A DNA stretch of 61,577 bases from Legionella drancourtii LLAP12 (GTDB taxonomy: Bacteria; Pseudomonadota; Gammaproteobacteria; Legionellales; Legionellaceae). The notes under the pieces were generated by a model. It ran no database searches, had not been told where the DNA came from, and saw nothing but the letters and a program-made list of their open reading frames with translations. Shown here in pieces: positions 58,900 to 61,577 of the stretch. Made by a program: the position numbers and the translations under genes. The stretch is from contig NZ_JH413833.1 of the NCBI RefSeq assembly GCF_000162755.2, forward strand, positions 14,014 through 75,590, read 5' to 3'. Numbering within the stretch: position 1 is the stretch's first letter; each line of letters opens with the position of its first letter.

Positions 58900-61577
58900 T
58901 TAAAATGTTTGTAATCTATCATTCCTAAGGGGATTCTTCGCAGCTGAGGAGCATGAGATAGTCGGCTCTTTTTCATGTGCAAAAAACCCGCCTGTATTTA
59001 AATAGGAGCTTATATTTTTAAAGGTAGTTTGCTGTGCGGGAGCCTCAGCTGAGTGCCGCAACACGTCAATTCCAATGGATGCTGTTTGGCGGATAAATTC
59101 TGTTGATTGATTGCAATGTTGACTTAACAAATAAGACATTTGCGATACATTATGCTCATTATTGCCTAGCATCCCTTCTGCTCTTGCTGCAATTTCATTT
59201 ACAATCATATCTCCAGGAGCTCGTATAATAACTCGCACCATCATATTAAATAGGGTATTGCACATTCTACTTAGAGCATGTAAAACACGAGTCACATCTT
59301 TAATAATTTTTTGTCCTAACTCCTGCCAAGATTTTAGAGACCAAGTTAGAGGACTCAAAAAACAACGAACAATCAATGGAATATAGTCTGTAATAATAAT
59401 TAATGTTCGGTTTAAAGAGGTTTTTTTTGTAGGAGGATACAAAAAAGCAGATATTCCTTTTATAAAATCACTTTTATTTTTAATATCATTAAATAACTCT
59501 TCAAGCATCATCAGCAATGCACGTTTTTCTCGATGGGATAAATACTGGAGCGAATCGTTCTGATTTACCAGAATTTGAAAGAATTCTATTTGTAACAAGA
59601 GTTCTTTACTTAAATTTAATTGATTAAGATTACTATTTAATGCCTCCTGGTGAGGCTCGCAGTCCATGGAATTTATACCTAAGGGATGATTAATACCCAT
59701 TGTATTTTCAAAAAATTCTATTACTAGAAAGTAGTTAACTGCATCATTGTTGGCTATTTGGGTAATTACATTGAGAATAGATTGAGGAACTGCATTTTTT
59801 AATAGAGAAAATAGTTGCGTATATATTTGCGTCACCAACGGCAATGCAGCTGGAGCCAGCATGGATAACATTGCGCCAAGTTGCATTAAGAGAATTAAAT
59901 TTGTTTTAAAGGGATGTTTAGCTAAGGAATAAGTAATCCCTTCATCTATACTTGTTTTCATTTTATCAGAGATGAAATTTAATAAATCTGTCCATTCACC
60001 AGCACTTAGATGGTAAGGTACATTTGCCATTTTGTCGCTTGTTATAAATATGGAATCCGTATTTTTGGAATTACTTTGTTGCACAATGCTCTTTTCTTGT
60101 TCTTCAAACGGAGCTAGTAGTTGTAGGTTTTTTTCTTGAATATTGTTAAGAGCGGATTTTGTTTCCGATAAAATTATTTGGCACTGGTCAGTTCGCTCCT
60201 CTTTTTTAAACTTTATTTTTACATCTAACAGAATATCATAAAATCCTATAACCAAGCGGGAAGCGACATCCAAACAAGTTCGTCCGACATCCTTTAACAA
60301 ATTAATTACTAATAAAGCCAATTGGTGCCCTTTTATTGTGCCAAAACTTGTTCTCTTAAATGAGCATGAATCAAAAATTTCTTTAATTAATGGCGTAGTA
60401 TTATTTTGAAGCTTATATGGAAAAAGAAAGGCACTTAACGAAGGAATTTTTATCAAATCAAAGGTGAACAGAGCAGTGAATAAAGCAACGGGTAAGTCGA
60501 TAATTAAACTTATTAGGAAATATGCGGATCCTCGAACCAATCTGTTAAGTAAGTTCAATATCGAAAAATTCTTCCAGGAGGTTCTTTTTTGATTGGAAGC
60601 AAAATCATTTAATGGAGCCCCATTTAATAGATATTCTCCATCTTTATACTGAATACCATATCCTGATATTTCATTAATGGTATAAATGACCTGTTTTGCC
60701 TTTTCCTCATCTAGCTCAGAAAAATCAATAGCTAAATTATCGATAATATCTTCGAAATTTCCCTGATGAGATGCCAAAATTGGATTATGCGGATCCGCCT
60801 CGTAACTTTGAATCGCTTGCAGCGCATTTTCGCAAGCAACATGTAGCTCTCCTCGAAAAAAGGATTTTTCTTGACGACTATATACAAGGTTCTGATTAAA
60901 CTCTTGTATTTTTGTAATAATTGCCATACCCATGTTTTTTACTTGGGTATGAATTGAATTAGGACCAGTAGGCTTTAAAAGGATTTCAAATTCTTGAGGT
61001 GATGCATTTTTAATTTTTCCTGAGATTGTTTGTAAATTTTTCTCTAATCCTTCATATAGTGTTTCCATTTTATGAAATACATTTTTATCATAGACTAATA
61101 ACGAACTTAATGTATTACGATGAATGATTTTGGATTTAATTAATTCGCTTATTACCTCATTTATTTTTACTTGAAGCTCAATTTTCTGCTGCTCGTGCTG
61201 ATATTCATCCATGGTATTTGTCATGCGCTCTATAGGTTCTAAGGCCGTTAATAAATCTTGAGAAAAATCCAGCAAGGAAATTTTTTCTTTATAAAGAGAA
61301 GTGACTTTATGAGTTTCATAGGCACGCGTTAAAACTATTTGACGGTATTCGCCTAATTTAATTATTGCTTGTGAAATTGGAGTTTCTGCAGGAACCAGTC
61401 CATATCGTTTGAGTTTTTCGATAGTATCTTTTCTAGTATGATAGATAAGTGTTTTAAATTTTCCGTTTTTTTCTATAATATGAACTGCTTCCGTGGCTGA
61501 GGTCTTGATTTCCTTTTTAGAATAATAATCTAACTCATCTGAATAAATTTTTCCTGGTATTTTAGAAATCTTAGGAG
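58900..61577 (-). CDS. Partial large membrane-associated protein, 5' end off window
   Basis: The frame is open from the right edge to a stop at 58900, giving at least 890 residues; the methionine-like TTG near 61273 is internal. The edge-proximal part (about 100 residues) includes KTLIYHTRKDTIEKLKRYGL. The middle has hydrophobic stretches such as FLISLIIDLPVALFTALF and, later, LILLMQLGAMLSMLAPAAL, that may be membrane hairpins, separated by helical charged regions. The C-terminus is soluble and Ser/Asn-rich. No domain is recognised. With the convergent coiled-coil gene it makes a pair of effector-like membrane proteins at the right edge. Confidence 0.85.
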   Translation of the reverse strand, partial: PKISKIPGKIYSDELDYYSKKEIKTSATEAVHIIEKNGKFKTLIYHTRKDTIEKLKRYGLVPAETPISQAIIKLGEYRQIVLTRAYETHKVTSLYKEKISLLDFSQDLLTALEPIERMTNTMDEYQHEQQKIELQVKINEVISELIKSKIIHRNTLSSLLVYDKNVFHKMETLYEGLEKNLQTISGKIKNASPQEFEILLKPTGPNSIHTQVKNMGMAIITKIQEFNQNLVYSRQEKSFFRGELHVACENALQAIQSYEADPHNPILASHQGNFEDIIDNLAIDFSELDEEKAKQVIYTINEISGYGIQYKDGEYLLNGAPLNDFASNQKRTSWKNFSILNLLNRLVRGSAYFLISLIIDLPVALFTALFTFDLIKIPSLSAFLFPYKLQNNTTPLIKEIFDSCSFKRTSFGTIKGHQLALLVINLLKDVGRTCLDVASRLVIGFYDILLDVKIKFKKEERTDQCQIILSETKSALNNIQEKNLQLLAPFEEQEKSIVQQSNSKNTDSIFITSDKMANVPYHLSAGEWTDLLNFISDKMKTSIDEGITYSLAKHPFKTNLILLMQLGAMLSMLAPAALPLVTQIYTQLFSLLKNAVPQSILNVITQIANNDAVNYFLVIEFFENTMGINHPLGINSMDCEPHQEALNSNLNQLNLSKELLLQIEFFQILVNQNDSLQYLSHREKRALLMMLEELFNDIKNKSDFIKGISAFLYPPTKKTSLNRTLIIITDYIPLIVRCFLSPLTWSLKSWQELGQKIIKDVTRVLHALSRMCNTLFNMMVRVIIRAPGDMIVNEIAARAEGMLGNNEHNVSQMSYLLSQHCNQSTEFIRQTASIGIDVLRHSAEAPAQQTTFKNISSYLNTGGFFAHEKEPTISCSSAAKNPLRNDRLQTF

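Overview
The window looks like chromosomal DNA of a gammaproteobacterium of the Legionellales, most likely a Legionella species. The DNA is AT-rich. The housekeeping blocks have gammaproteobacterial content and order: yceD-rpmF-plsX-fabH-fabD-fabG-acpP-fabF-mltG-tmk-holB-pilZ-tatD, rsfS-rlmH-mrdA-rodA, and an oxidoreductase gene next to lpxB as expected for a lipid A built on 2,3-diamino-glucose. Between them sit very large, coiled-coil or low-complexity proteins of the kind Legionella uses as host-directed factors. The genus is an inference; no rRNA or tRNA gene is present.

Layout. 1-1726 is the 5' part of a gene reading off the left edge, with an acidic hexapeptide repeat. 2033-5775 holds an MFS transporter, a 154-bp MITE-like element with terminal inverted repeats and target duplication, anmK and a TatD-type nuclease. 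5793-14956 is the fatty-acid synthesis and replication operon on the minus strand; its mltG is frameshifted. 15090-17686 holds mnmA, erpA, a periplasmic L,D-transpeptidase and a small secreted protein.

The striking part is 17930-45424. Two paralogous giant loci, each about 11-12 kb, lie in the same orientation and are separated by a minus-strand block of dnaQ, rnhA, hutH and hutU. Each encodes an N-terminal helical module, a Q- or E/Q-rich linker, a complete SecA-type DEAD motor (P-loop, DE[FC]D, a VHQ motif matching the SecA cross-linking-domain exit, GRGTDI and GRxxRxG) and about 1,000 residues of helical C-terminal region. In each locus the reading frame is broken once, and the breaks fall at different points relative to the paralogue. 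Each break is repaired by removing one A from an AAAAAC tract.

45598-51198 holds a POT peptide transporter and the rsfS-rlmH-mrdA-rodA elongation cluster. 51199-53781 is a scarred region with a 55-bp perfect palindrome, a decayed IS4-type transposase, an orphan protein and a solo copy of the MITE terminus. 53782-56974 holds rnhB, a probable gnnA, lpxB and fis. The right end carries a membrane coiled-coil protein with a histidine-rich repeat and a large membrane-associated protein that runs off the edge.

A recurring oddity is the single extra A in A-tracts: mltG, the IS4 remnant, both giant loci and a tiny open frame at 1843. The cause is either homopolymer error in the assembly or real A-tract instability or slippage, and this decides how several genes should be read.
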